Assembly: GCA_052116865.1 (NCBI GenBank)
Contig: JBQKKG010000007.1
Location: forward strand, 1 to 64,000
Origin: CAUPWF01 sp963515125
GTDB taxonomy: Bacteria > Bacillota > Clostridia > Lachnospirales > Lachnospiraceae
DNA length: 64,000 bases
Reading direction: 5' to 3'
Positions within the stretch are counted from its first letter, which is position 1; every line of letters starts with the position of its first letter. The notes beneath the pieces are model-generated. The model did no database searches and had not been told where the DNA came from. It was given only the letters and a program-made list of their open reading frames with translations. Positions 44,548 to 51,285 of this stretch are shown here, one piece after another. Position numbers and translations under genes: made by a program.

Positions 44548-44568
44548 ATATTGTTCATTTAATTGTCA

Positions 44569-45288
44569 CTATGCTCTGTAGCACCTAAACTCATAAAAGT
44601 CTCCACTTCCATTGGTATAGACACCGACGTATTCAATCAAAAAGTATGGTCCAGACTCGCACGCTAACATTTCAGCAATATACTGAGCAATTCCATCTTC
44701 CGAACCTAGAAGTCTTCCTGATGTTGTACTTGCCGTATTTAAGTCGGTCTGCACATACACGCTGTAATAGCCTGCTCCATCATAAGGATAATATGAATTG
44801 TACTCTTCCTGCGAAATACTTCCATTTGCTAACAAGCTATCAAGATTATCAGTAAGAAGTATTTTACCAGCAGCCTTTGTCTTAGCTGTTGCCAAACTGA
44901 CAACATTTGCTGGACTGTAATCTGCTTTTGCTGGCTGTACTGGAGCTTGCTGTTCTACTTTTGGTTCTTCTTTCGGTTCATCCTTTGGCTGTTCTGCCTC
45001 GTTGCTCTTATTGTCTGATTGAGTGCTATCAGTCTTTATCTTGGTACTTTCTGTATTAGAATTATCTGCTACAGTTGTTTTTTCTTCTTGCTTTGGTGGT
45101 TCTGTTTCTGTAAGCTGTTCCGTTTCTTTCTTTTCTTCCACAGTAGGCTTCTCTGTAGGTTCTTCCGTGGAGGCTGGTATTTCTGTAACACTTTCCTTCT
45201 GAGTAGCCACATTTTCTGCATTCTTACTTGAACATCCTGCAAGTATCAAAACCATTACGGATAAAATGATAATCATCATCTTTTTCAT
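44569..45288 (-). CDS. Secreted lipoprotein of unknown function
   Basis: The 239-residue protein has a lipobox at about residues 15-19 (ILAGCSSK), then a long Thr/Glu/Pro-rich linker (about 25-120), and a folded C-terminal domain ('NGSISQEEYNSYYPYDGAGYYSVYVQTD', 'YGSGDFYEFRCYRA'-like end). It is predicted to be anchored at the outer membrane face. No family is recognised. The ATG at 45,288 was chosen over the GTG nine bases upstream, with AGGTGA in place. It lies downstream of the leader ORF and stem-loops at 45,309-45,413 and upstream of a terminator and the adhesin. Confidence 0.65.
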   Translation of the reverse strand: MKKMMIIILSVMVLILAGCSSKNAENVATQKESVTEIPASTEEPTEKPTVEEKKETEQLTETEPPKQEEKTTVADNSNTESTKIKTDSTQSDNKSNEAEQPKDEPKEEPKVEQQAPVQPAKADYSPANVVSLATAKTKAAGKILLTDNLDSLLANGSISQEEYNSYYPYDGAGYYSVYVQTDLNTASTTSGRLLGSEDGIAQYIAEMLACESGPYFLIEYVGVYTNGSGDFYEFRCYRA

Positions 45289-45308
45289 CTGCTTCACCTA
45301 TCCTCTCC

Positions 45309-45351
45309 GTAAGTGGGATAGGCTCTGTGTTCCGTGCCTGTCCACACTTAC
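45309..45351 (-). promoter_or_regulatory. Long stem-loop next to the lipoprotein ribosome site
   Basis: GTAAGTG and CACTTAC pair, then GGA with TCC, then AGGC with GCCT inside, giving about 14 pairs with one bulge. On the minus strand it ends directly before GGAGAGG and the lipoprotein start. A second 6-bp stem (45,376-45,381 with 45,397-45,402) overlaps the upstream leader ORF. There is no T-run. Confidence 0.55.
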
Positions 45352-45386
45352 AAATGTGAACATCTATTAAGTTGCACGGGACACTT

Positions 45387-45413
45387 CTAAGGTACATCCC
45401 GTATTCTGTTCAT
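45387..45413 (-). CDS. Possible leader peptide MNRIRDVP
   Basis: The 8-codon ORF has a strong AAGGAGG site at 45,419-45,425, five bases before its ATG. Its 3' half lies inside the ACGGGA/TCCCGT stem, and a longer stem-loop follows before the lipoprotein. This layout resembles a translational or attenuation leader. No similar peptide is recalled from the literature. Confidence 0.45.
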   Translation of the reverse strand: MNRIRDVP

Positions 45414-45426
45414 GTCTTCCTCCTTA

Positions 45427-45513
45427 TTATACTGCACTTAGTTTACGCATTGCAAAAAAGTATTTCATCAAATGACGATACTTTTTGTATGCAGCAAAAG
45501 TCATAATCTTCAT
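45427..45513 (-). CDS. 28-residue basic peptide
   Basis: The frame MKIMTFAAYKKYRHLMKYFF... starts with GGAGGTGAGACT upstream, and ends in a Lys/Arg/Ala-rich tail. It is basic and aromatic, and follows the 58-residue hydrophobic protein gene by 14 bp. No family is recognised. It could be a short membrane-active peptide or only a coupling ORF. Confidence 0.45.
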   Translation of the reverse strand: MKIMTFAAYKKYRHLMKYFFAMRKLSAV

Positions 45514-45527
45514 AGTCTCACCTCCTC

Positions 45528-45704
45528 TCAGGGTGTACCAATTCTGACAAATGCTAGAAATAATCTTGCAACTAATCCAAGCAAAAGAAGGAAGATTTTT
45601 GCCACTCCTAGCGCAAGGTTTAATATGCTTAATAAAATCCAAGCGATTCCTTTTAATATTGCTAACAATATCATGCCTAATCCGGCGAAAAATCTTCTTA
45701 ACAT
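45528..45704 (-). CDS. 58-residue hydrophobic membrane peptide
   Basis: The protein (MLRRFFAGLGMILLAILKGIAWILL...) is almost entirely hydrophobic with a few Arg/Lys residues at the ends, predicting one or two membrane helices. GGAGGGAATGCAA precedes the chosen ATG. It lies directly downstream of the ParR-like gene and upstream of the 28-residue peptide. Function unknown. Confidence 0.6.
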   Translation of the reverse strand: MLRRFFAGLGMILLAILKGIAWILLSILNLALGVAKIFLLLLGLVARLFLAFVRIGTP

Positions 45705-45716
45705 TTGCATTCCCTC

Positions 45717-46154
45717 CTATTCATCCATTCCTTCAAAAGACTGTTCCATCCAACCAGTCGCTAAATCTGATACAACCACATCATCCTTAACCTTTGGGCT
45801 TTCTTCTACTGGAACTGTTATTCTTTCTGAATCTATAATCACTCTTCCAGAAACAGCAGTACCAAGAAGTCTTATTACTTCTCTTCTTGCTTCTGTCAAA
45901 ACACTTTCAGTAAGTTCTGCCTTCACTTTCTCTAAATCATCTACTGTAATAAATCTTGAAGCTTTTTCTTCAGATATTGCCGTAAATTCTTCCTTTCCGA
46001 AATGATCAATATAAAACTCTATCGCATCAATAATCATTTGATTTTTTGATTTACATACATTGTTATCCAGATTGCTAAGAACTGCATTTACCTTTACGTG
46101 TTGAGGATTATTCATATTCATACGAATACTATTGAAAACAACATTATTAGCCAT
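45717..46154 (-). CDS. ParR/StbB-like DNA-binding protein
   Basis: The 145-residue protein begins 'ANNVVFNSIRMNMNNPQHVKVNAVLSNLD', followed by 'NQMIIDAIEFYIDHFGKEEF', the ribbon-helix-helix-like arrangement of ParR adaptors that bind a centromere and link it to ParM. The C-terminal half is acidic. It lies 11 bp downstream of the ParM-like gene, as expected for a type II partition operon. The start at 46,154 has GAGGAGG. Confidence 0.65.
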   Translation of the reverse strand: MANNVVFNSIRMNMNNPQHVKVNAVLSNLDNNVCKSKNQMIIDAIEFYIDHFGKEEFTAISEEKASRFITVDDLEKVKAELTESVLTEARREVIRLLGTAVSGRVIIDSERITVPVEESPKVKDDVVVSDLATGWMEQSFEGMDE

Positions 46155-46165
46155 ATGCACCTCCT

Positions 46166-47092
46166 CTAAGCTTTCTTTCTCATATTTCTAAGACCAATAT
46201 CAGCAAGTTCCTCATATCCTCTTGCATTAGCCTTGATATCAAGAATATAAGAAATATTCTTTTCATCATAATTGCCAAAATTCTTCATAACTACTGCACC
46301 CCCACCCACAAAGATTATTGGTGTGGTTTTTAGGTTGTAGCCATATTCTCGGATGGAGTTGTATACTTTCTCTACAAAAGCTTCAATCTCGTCTTTTGCA
46401 ACCTGATAGTATTCTTCATCTTTCGCATAATCTGCACCATATCGCATAAGATTCTGCAACTCGCTTTCATCAATCTCTCCATTATAGAGCCTGACACATT
46501 TCTCGTTTATTGCCCTCATGCAGGTTATCAACCCTCTTTGAATCGTAATGCAATTGGATTCATCCGGAGATTTGTTAATCACTGGCATAATATCTATTGT
46601 CCAAGAACCTATATCAACAATCAGTGTCTTTTTCTTGAAAGCAAGAATCCTATCTGCTACTGCTGCATAACACTGTGGAAATACTGCCGCATTCACAATT
46701 CTGATTGTGTAGCAAACTGTCTCATAATAGAAAGTAACTTCTTTTCTTGCTGTAAGATAATGAATGAAGTCCGCTTTTTCACTTCCAAATCTTGTGAGTG
46801 GAAGTCCAACTGCAAGGAATACATCTGCACTTGTTTTTCCTCTACGCTTTAGTTCTTTTGCAATGGATGCGTAAGTCAATAGTAAGAATGATTCATCATC
46901 TGTCTTTCTATCTTTAACTTCCTGTCTCTGAGTTCCAACCTTGTAGTACTTACCATCCAATTCCAAAACATCATCGAATACGGCTGGCTCTGTTCTTATT
47001 TCTTTTGCTCCAGTAACAAATACCTGCGATACTGTCTTCATCATTGACCAGCCATGATCAATGCCAATCACTTCTAAATTACTAATATTCAT
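46166..47092 (-). CDS. ParM/actin-like ATPase of a partition system
   Basis: The 308-residue protein starts MNISNLEVIGIDHGWSMMKT, the first phosphate-binding loop of actin-fold ATPases (IGIDHG). 'LIVDIGSWTIDIMPV' near residue 160 is the second phosphate motif, and 'IIFVGGGAVVM' near 270 the adenosine motif. ParM-like filaments push or hold replicated DNA copies apart. The start was set where AGGAGGAAGAGACGA precedes ATG. Its presence on an ICE suggests a replicating or actively retained circular form. Confidence 0.8.
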   Translation of the reverse strand: MNISNLEVIGIDHGWSMMKTVSQVFVTGAKEIRTEPAVFDDVLELDGKYYKVGTQRQEVKDRKTDDESFLLLTYASIAKELKRRGKTSADVFLAVGLPLTRFGSEKADFIHYLTARKEVTFYYETVCYTIRIVNAAVFPQCYAAVADRILAFKKKTLIVDIGSWTIDIMPVINKSPDESNCITIQRGLITCMRAINEKCVRLYNGEIDESELQNLMRYGADYAKDEEYYQVAKDEIEAFVEKVYNSIREYGYNLKTTPIIFVGGGAVVMKNFGNYDEKNISYILDIKANARGYEELADIGLRNMRKKA

Positions 47093-47105
47093 TCGTCTCT
47101 TCCTC

Positions 47106-47390
47106 CTAATATTTTCTTTGATTTTCCACATCTGTTTCATCTGCCTTCATCCCCATTATTTTCTTCATACATGGGAAACAGTAAGAATCGTTTTGTTTAT
47201 AAGGACAATCATCACATTCACTCTTTTGCTTATTTGTAACTGTTTCTTTCTTTTCCTTATAACACTGATTGGTTATGCATCGACTATCATTCCCCCAAAA
47301 GAAATGACATTTCATACATGACTTCAAATCCTTTTCTATCTTCTTTTCTGCATCACTATCTCTGCTATTAGATTTCTCCTTGACCTTCAT
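47106..47390 (-). CDS. Cys-rich small protein, probable zinc-binding
   Basis: The 94-residue protein has Lys-rich N- and C-termini and a Cys cluster (CMKCHFFW, SRCITNQC, CDDCPYK, SYCFPCMKK), suitable for one or two zinc sites. The ATG at 47,390 was chosen, as GGAGG lies nine bases upstream; a GTG two codons earlier is too close. It overlaps the 51-residue ORF in another frame and precedes the ParM-like gene by 13 bp. Confidence 0.6.
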   Translation of the reverse strand: MKVKEKSNSRDSDAEKKIEKDLKSCMKCHFFWGNDSRCITNQCYKEKKETVTNKQKSECDDCPYKQNDSYCFPCMKKIMGMKADETDVENQRKY

Positions 47391-47523
47391 ACGCACTATC
47401 CTCCATTTTGAAGATTAATGCATCATGAAATTCTTCTAATCTTTGGTCTGCAATACCCGCTGATTTAGCACATGAAAATAGTGGAATAATAATGATAATA
47501 GCTATAACAATAATTCCTATCAT
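47368..47523 (-). CDS. 51-residue membrane-anchored small protein
   Basis: The frame MIGIIVIAIIIIIPLFSCAKSAG... has an Ile-rich membrane segment and a Cys at position 18 that could be a weak lipobox (LFSC). The rest is polar and acidic. GGAGA lies seven bases upstream of the ATG. It overlaps the start of the Cys-rich gene by 23 bases. It is the first gene after the structured leader region. Confidence 0.55.
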   Translation of the reverse strand: MIGIIVIAIIIIIPLFSCAKSAGIADQRLEEFHDALIFKMEDSAYEGQGEI

Positions 47524-48011
47524 TTTGCATTCTCCTTATCTTTCATAGCTTTTGCTATGTAAGGTGTACGTTGACTGTTTCAAGTCCCTATTGCCCCGTA
47601 CACTAAGGAATGTTCTCATCCCGGGAGTTACAAATGAGCCGCCTAATGCGTTCATGACGCCTTACTATTTTGCAAGTAACACTATCTCCTCTATTGCCAT
47701 TTCGAGGATAAGGTTGAACCTCTCAACCTTCATGGTTTATTATCCATTCGCAATATCTGTAATCCTTTTACCGTGCTTGTGCCCTGCTTCTCGTTCTTCA
47801 TTTTTCAATCCTTCGAACTACTAATGTGATAACAGTGGTCTTGAACCTTCCAGGCAGATACCCCGAACTTTTACTCTAACTTTGTAACTGATATTAAGTT
47901 GTATGTTCCTTGCTTTCGCTGGGAACATGTATATAATAACTTCAATGCAATTATCTGGATAGAAACTATACTGGTGTATTTTACTTATTTCACACCAATT
48001 ATTGGTGTGTT
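47524..48011 (-). other. Gene-free 488-bp region rich in stem-loops
   Basis: No convincing ORF lies here. Four stem-loops are visible: CATAGC-TTTT-GCTATG at 47,544-47,559, GTGTACG...CGTACAC with an inner GACT/AGTC at 47,564-47,603, AAGGTTGA-ACCTC-TCAACCTT at 47,710-47,730, and TGTTCC...GGAACA at about 47,907-47,930. A perfect 9-bp inverted repeat (CACACCAAT-T-ATTGGTGTG) lies at 47,991-48,009. The block could be a long regulatory leader of the ParM operon, a centromere or a replication or transfer site. Confidence 0.6.
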
Positions 48012-48293
48012 TTATTTATGTGGACTATCTCTATCACCATCTGATTCTTGCAACTTTTTCCAGATATGCTTTGGCAGTGATCTTGATGGCTCATGAAACT
48101 GTTCCAAATATGTTTCAAAAACCTCAGTATTTACAAGTGCTGAATTGCCTACTTTGTAGATTGCACCTGCTTCACCTGCTAATGCCATAAACCTTGTTTT
48201 TCCAATACTGTAGATGATTTCACCTTCTCTCGCATTAACATACTTTTTCATCACTTCTTTTGTATCTGTATAAGTCTTATATGAATACCCCAT
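48012..48293 (-). CDS. DUF6462-like small protein (third copy)
   Basis: The 93-residue protein has the pattern K-Y-N-A-R-EGEIIYSIGKTRFMALAGEAGAIYKVGNSALVNTEVFETYLEQF shared by three neighbouring genes. The layout recalls excisionase-like HTH proteins in which a start-of-helix YSIGK-R precedes the recognition helix. A regulatory or excision-related role is inferred. It starts 2 bp after the second copy's stop. Confidence 0.65.
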   Translation of the reverse strand: MGYSYKTYTDTKEVMKKYVNAREGEIIYSIGKTRFMALAGEAGAIYKVGNSALVNTEVFETYLEQFHEPSRSLPKHIWKKLQESDGDRDSPHK

Positions 48294-48295
48294 AG

Positions 48296-48760
48296 TTACT
48301 CTCCTTTCGCTGGGCCAAATAATGGATGTTTCATTGGAATTGCCTCTTCCCGAAATTGCTCCATGTATTCGTCAAAGATATCAATGTTTATAAGAACAGT
48401 CCCACCAGTTCCCTCATTTATCTTATATACAGCTCCCGCAGCCCTTGCCATTTCAATAAACCTATGATGACCAATGCTATATGTGATCGAACCCTCTCCT
48501 ATTCTGACATATTTTTTCTGCACATATTTTGATGTATTGGGTACCTTATATAAATGCTTCATATAATCCTCCATCTTCTTTTGATGTATCAATGTTGTTC
48601 TCGGCAACTGATATAATGCATCCGCAGATAACGCTACTATCAATAAGACTTCATCTTCTATATGAAAAAGTTGTTGTGCATCCTCAACCCTAAGAAACCT
48701 TTTTATCTGAATATTATCCGCTGCATATGCCCTGATTGATGTCTGTAACTTATTCGCCAT
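48296..48760 (-). CDS. DUF6462-like protein, two-domain copy
   Basis: The 154-residue protein carries a divergent N-terminal half ('RVEDAQQLFHIEDEVLLIVALSADALYQL', about 20-60) and a C-terminal copy of the same motif (EGSITYSIGHHRFIEMARAAGAVYKIN, about 85-135). It overlaps the first copy's gene by 11 bases, suggesting coupled expression. Function as for its neighbours: probably a small DNA-binding regulator. Confidence 0.6.
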   Translation of the reverse strand: MANKLQTSIRAYAADNIQIKRFLRVEDAQQLFHIEDEVLLIVALSADALYQLPRTTLIHQKKMEDYMKHLYKVPNTSKYVQKKYVRIGEGSITYSIGHHRFIEMARAAGAVYKINEGTGGTVLINIDIFDEYMEQFREEAIPMKHPLFGPAKGE

Positions 48761-48989
48761 CCAGCTCCACCTCTTTACTTAATACTCTATATCGTTCTAG
48801 ATAACGATCTAGAATCTCTGTATTTACCAGTACCATCTGATTCACTTTGTATACTGCATTTGCTTTCTTAGCTATTTCCTGAAACTTTGAGATACCCATT
48901 CCATAGACTTTGCATCCATCCTTATATCTCACAAACTTTTTTCCACTCTCTTCTGCTTCCTTATAATTAAATCTCTTATCCTGCTTCAT
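48750..48989 (-). CDS. DUF6462-like small protein (first copy)
   Basis: From the ATG at 48,989 the product has 79 residues (MKQDKRFNYKEAEESGKKFVRYKDG...) and the motif KVYGMGISKFQEIAKKANAVYKVNQMVLVNTEILDRYL. AGAGGTG lies eight bases upstream; the longer frame from 49,031 lacks a site. It is the first ICE gene after the lysS end. A strong terminator stands 48 bases upstream of the ATG. Confidence 0.65.
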   Translation of the reverse strand: MKQDKRFNYKEAEESGKKFVRYKDGCKVYGMGISKFQEIAKKANAVYKVNQMVLVNTEILDRYLERYRVLSKEVELDGE

Positions 48990-49036
48990 GCTATTACACC
49001 TCTTTCCTGAAAAGGACATCATTTTCTCCATAACGC

Positions 49037-49076
49037 AAAAAGGACACTTTTCTAAATTTCTCTAGAAAAGTGCCCT
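49037..49076 (-). terminator. Terminator between lysS and the ICE
   Basis: On the minus strand GGGCACTTTTCTA pairs with TAGAAAAGTGTCC (one G-T) around an 8-base loop and is followed by five Ts. It closes the lysS transcript, or acts as an attenuator for the first ICE gene, whose start lies only 48 bases further. Confidence 0.85.
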
Positions 49077-49157
49077 AAAATAGTGCTTTTATTAAATTCA
49101 ACTTCATTTACCAAAATTCCAGCTCATTCGAACTCATTCGGACTTGACCATCTTTTT

Positions 49158-49185
49158 GATGTCCTTTTGATGTCCTTTGGACATC
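49158..49185. repeat. Repeated GATGTCC/GGACATC motif at the lysS-ICE border
   Basis: GATGTCC occurs at 49,158-49,164 and 49,169-49,175, and its complement GGACATC at 49,179-49,185, forming a 7-bp palindromic hairpin with a TTT loop. A fourth copy, GGACATC, is at 49,014-49,020 beyond the terminator. This could be a recombinase or excisionase binding cluster near the element's end. Confidence 0.5.
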
Positions 49186-49217
49186 TGAATCTCTCAAAAG
49201 CCGTATAAACACTGGCT

Positions 49218-50708
49218 TTATTTATCCAGACTCTTCATCGTCGGAAATAACAATACATCACGAATCGCTGCTGCATCGGTTAACAGCATAACCATTCGGT
49301 CAATACCGATTCCAATACCACCTGTTGGCGGCATACCATGCTCTAGCGCATTTAAGAAGTCTTCATCAACACTATTTGCTTCTTCATCCCCAAGAGCCTT
49401 CAATTCTTCTTGTGCTTCAAAACGACCTCTTTGATCGATCGGGTCATTCAATTCTGAGAATGCATTTGCCATTTCCCTTTTCGTAATGAATAGTTCAAAA
49501 CGTTCTGTATATTCTGAATCCTCTGGCTTTCTCTTCGCAAGTGGAGATACTTCCACAGGATGGTCCATAATAAATGTAGGTTGTACCAATTTCTCCTCTA
49601 CAAATTCTTCAAATAGTAGATTTAGAATATCACCTTTTTTGTGTCTTGCTTCATAATGAACTTCATATTTGTCAGCCAATGCTTTGGCTTCTTCTTCTGT
49701 TTTAATCTCTGTAAAATCTATGTTAGCATACTTCTTCACCGCTTCCACCATCGTCAAGCGATCAAACGGCTTTGCAAGATCAATTTCTACACCATCATAA
49801 CTAATCTTTGTAGTTCCTAATACTTCTTGAGCAACATGACGATAAAGATTCTCTGCCAAGTCCATCATTCCATAATAATCCGTATACGCTTGATAAAGCT
49901 CTAGTAGCGTAAATTCCGGATTATGTCTTACCGACAATCCCTCATTTCTAAATACACGTCCTATCTCATAGACTCTTTCTAATCCGCCTACAATAAGTCT
50001 TTTCAAATATAGCTCCAAAGAAATTCTTAAATGAACATCTTCATCTAGGGCATTGTAATGCGTATCAAATGGTCTAGCTGCAGCTCCACCTGCATTTGGA
50101 ACTAGTACTGGGGTTTCCACTTCCATGAATCCATCCTGATCCAAATAACGGCGAATAGCACTAATAATTTGTGAACGCTTTACAAAAGTATCTTTCACTT
50201 CTTGGTTCATAATCAAATCCACATATCTTTGACGATAGCGTAAATCTGTATTGGTTAACCCATGGAACTTTTCAGGAAGAATCTGTAAACTCTTAGTCAA
50301 CAGAACAACCGCTGATGCATGGATGGAAATTTCTCCTGTTTTCGTTTTAAAGACTTCTCCCTTTAACCCGATAATATCCCCAATATCAAATTTTTTAAAA
50401 TCTTTATAGGATTCCTCTCCTACACTATCTCTAGCAACGTAAGACTGAATATTACCTTTTAGATCCTGTACATTACAAAAAGACGCTTTCCCCATCACTC
50501 GTTTAGACATGATTCTACCTGCAATTGATACAGACTGTCCTTCCAATGCGTCAAAATTTTCTTTGATATCCACGCTATGATGAGTCACATCATATTTCAT
50601 GATTTCAAATGGATTTTTTCCGTTTTCTTGCAAATCAGCCAACTTCTCGCGACGAACCTTTCTTAGCTGATTCATATCTTGTTCTTGTACATTCTTTTGT
50701 TCAGACAC
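49218..50708 (-). CDS. lysS: Lysyl-tRNA synthetase, class II
   Basis: The 496-residue protein has an N-terminal OB-fold anticodon-binding domain (about 50-150, 'SVSIAGRIMSKRVMGKASF') and the class II catalytic core with motif 2 'YEIGRVFRNEGLSVRHNPEF' and motif 3 'GIGIGIDRMVMLLT'. It charges tRNA-Lys with lysine in the cytoplasm. The start was placed at the GTG at 50,708, after AAGGGG. It lies 12 bp downstream of greA in the same unit. Its 3' end borders the ICE. Confidence 0.95.
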   Translation of the reverse strand: MSEQKNVQEQDMNQLRKVRREKLADLQENGKNPFEIMKYDVTHHSVDIKENFDALEGQSVSIAGRIMSKRVMGKASFCNVQDLKGNIQSYVARDSVGEESYKDFKKFDIGDIIGLKGEVFKTKTGEISIHASAVVLLTKSLQILPEKFHGLTNTDLRYRQRYVDLIMNQEVKDTFVKRSQIISAIRRYLDQDGFMEVETPVLVPNAGGAAARPFDTHYNALDEDVHLRISLELYLKRLIVGGLERVYEIGRVFRNEGLSVRHNPEFTLLELYQAYTDYYGMMDLAENLYRHVAQEVLGTTKISYDGVEIDLAKPFDRLTMVEAVKKYANIDFTEIKTEEEAKALADKYEVHYEARHKKGDILNLLFEEFVEEKLVQPTFIMDHPVEVSPLAKRKPEDSEYTERFELFITKREMANAFSELNDPIDQRGRFEAQEELKALGDEEANSVDEDFLNALEHGMPPTGGIGIGIDRMVMLLTDAAAIRDVLLFPTMKSLDK

Positions 50709-50720
50709 TTTTTTCACCCC

Positions 50721-51203
50721 TTAGATTGATCTATCAATTTTTAATACTTTATATTCTACAATTCCTGCTTGTGTTTCTACCACAACATTACTTCCAACTT
50801 TCTTTCCAATTAAAGCCTGACCCACTGGAGACTCATTGGATATTTTCCCTTGCAAGCTATTTGCTTCCGTCGAACCCACAATTTTAAATTCAATTTCTTC
50901 ATCATATTCAATGTCAAATACACGTACCGTACACCCAATATTGATTTTCTTTAAGTCTACTTCATCCTCAACGACCACTTCCGCATTCTTAAGAATTTTC
51001 TCAAGTTCATCAATACGCGCTTCAATATCTCTTTGTTCATCCTTGGCAGCATCATATTCCGCATTTTCAGATAAATCGCCCTGTTCTCTAGCTTCTTTAA
51101 TCTTACCCGCTACCTCTTTACGTTTTACAACTTTTAAGTTTTCCAACTCTTCTTCTAGTGATTTTAGTCCCGCATAAGTAAGTATTGTCTTCTTCGCTTC
51201 CAT
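50721..51203 (-). CDS. greA: Transcription elongation factor GreA
   Basis: The 160-residue protein matches GreA: an N-terminal coiled coil (about 1-75, 'LTYAGLKSLEEELENLK', 'AREQGDLSENAEYDAAKDEQ' with the acidic tip) and a C-terminal domain (about 80-158, 'VGQALIGKKVGSNVVV'). It rescues stalled RNA polymerase by stimulating transcript cleavage. It ends 12 bp before lysS, a common pairing in Clostridia. Confidence 0.95.
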   Translation of the reverse strand: MEAKKTILTYAGLKSLEEELENLKVVKRKEVAGKIKEAREQGDLSENAEYDAAKDEQRDIEARIDELEKILKNAEVVVEDEVDLKKINIGCTVRVFDIEYDEEIEFKIVGSTEANSLQGKISNESPVGQALIGKKVGSNVVVETQAGIVEYKVLKIDRSI

Positions 51204-51285
51204 ATCCTTCTACCTTCCTTTATCTCTATCTTCACAAGATCCCTCTTGTTTAAAACTGGTTTCACAATCATGCTATTATACCTTA

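Larger units (their letters stand above)
5263..49036. mobile_element. Integrative and conjugative element (about 44 kb)
   Basis: This span holds a serine-recombinase module at its left end and a full Gram-positive conjugation set: relaxase, MobC, VirD4, VirB4, PrgI, a VirB6-like protein, Maff2 and an NlpC/P60 hydrolase. It also carries a partition pair, an adhesin with its sortase and a methylase-helicase giant. The right limit is set by the 3' end of lysS at 49,218 and the terminator at 49,037-49,076. The left limit is placed at the recombinase terminator but could lie further left, with the mef-msr cassette and three other genes as cargo. Attachment sites were not found, so both ends are approximate. 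Confidence 0.85.

Noticed and set aside
45472..46005. Plus-strand ORF of 177 codons
   Set aside because: It lies across the ParR-like and small peptide genes on the other strand and has no recognisable product.
47991..48009. Perfect palindrome as a terminator of the DUF6462 operon
   Set aside because: On the minus strand it is followed by A-rich sequence, not Ts; it could be an operator or a terminator for the other strand.
47524..48011. Group II intron remnant
   Set aside because: No domain V-like hairpin, GUGYG start or reverse transcriptase fragment could be seen.
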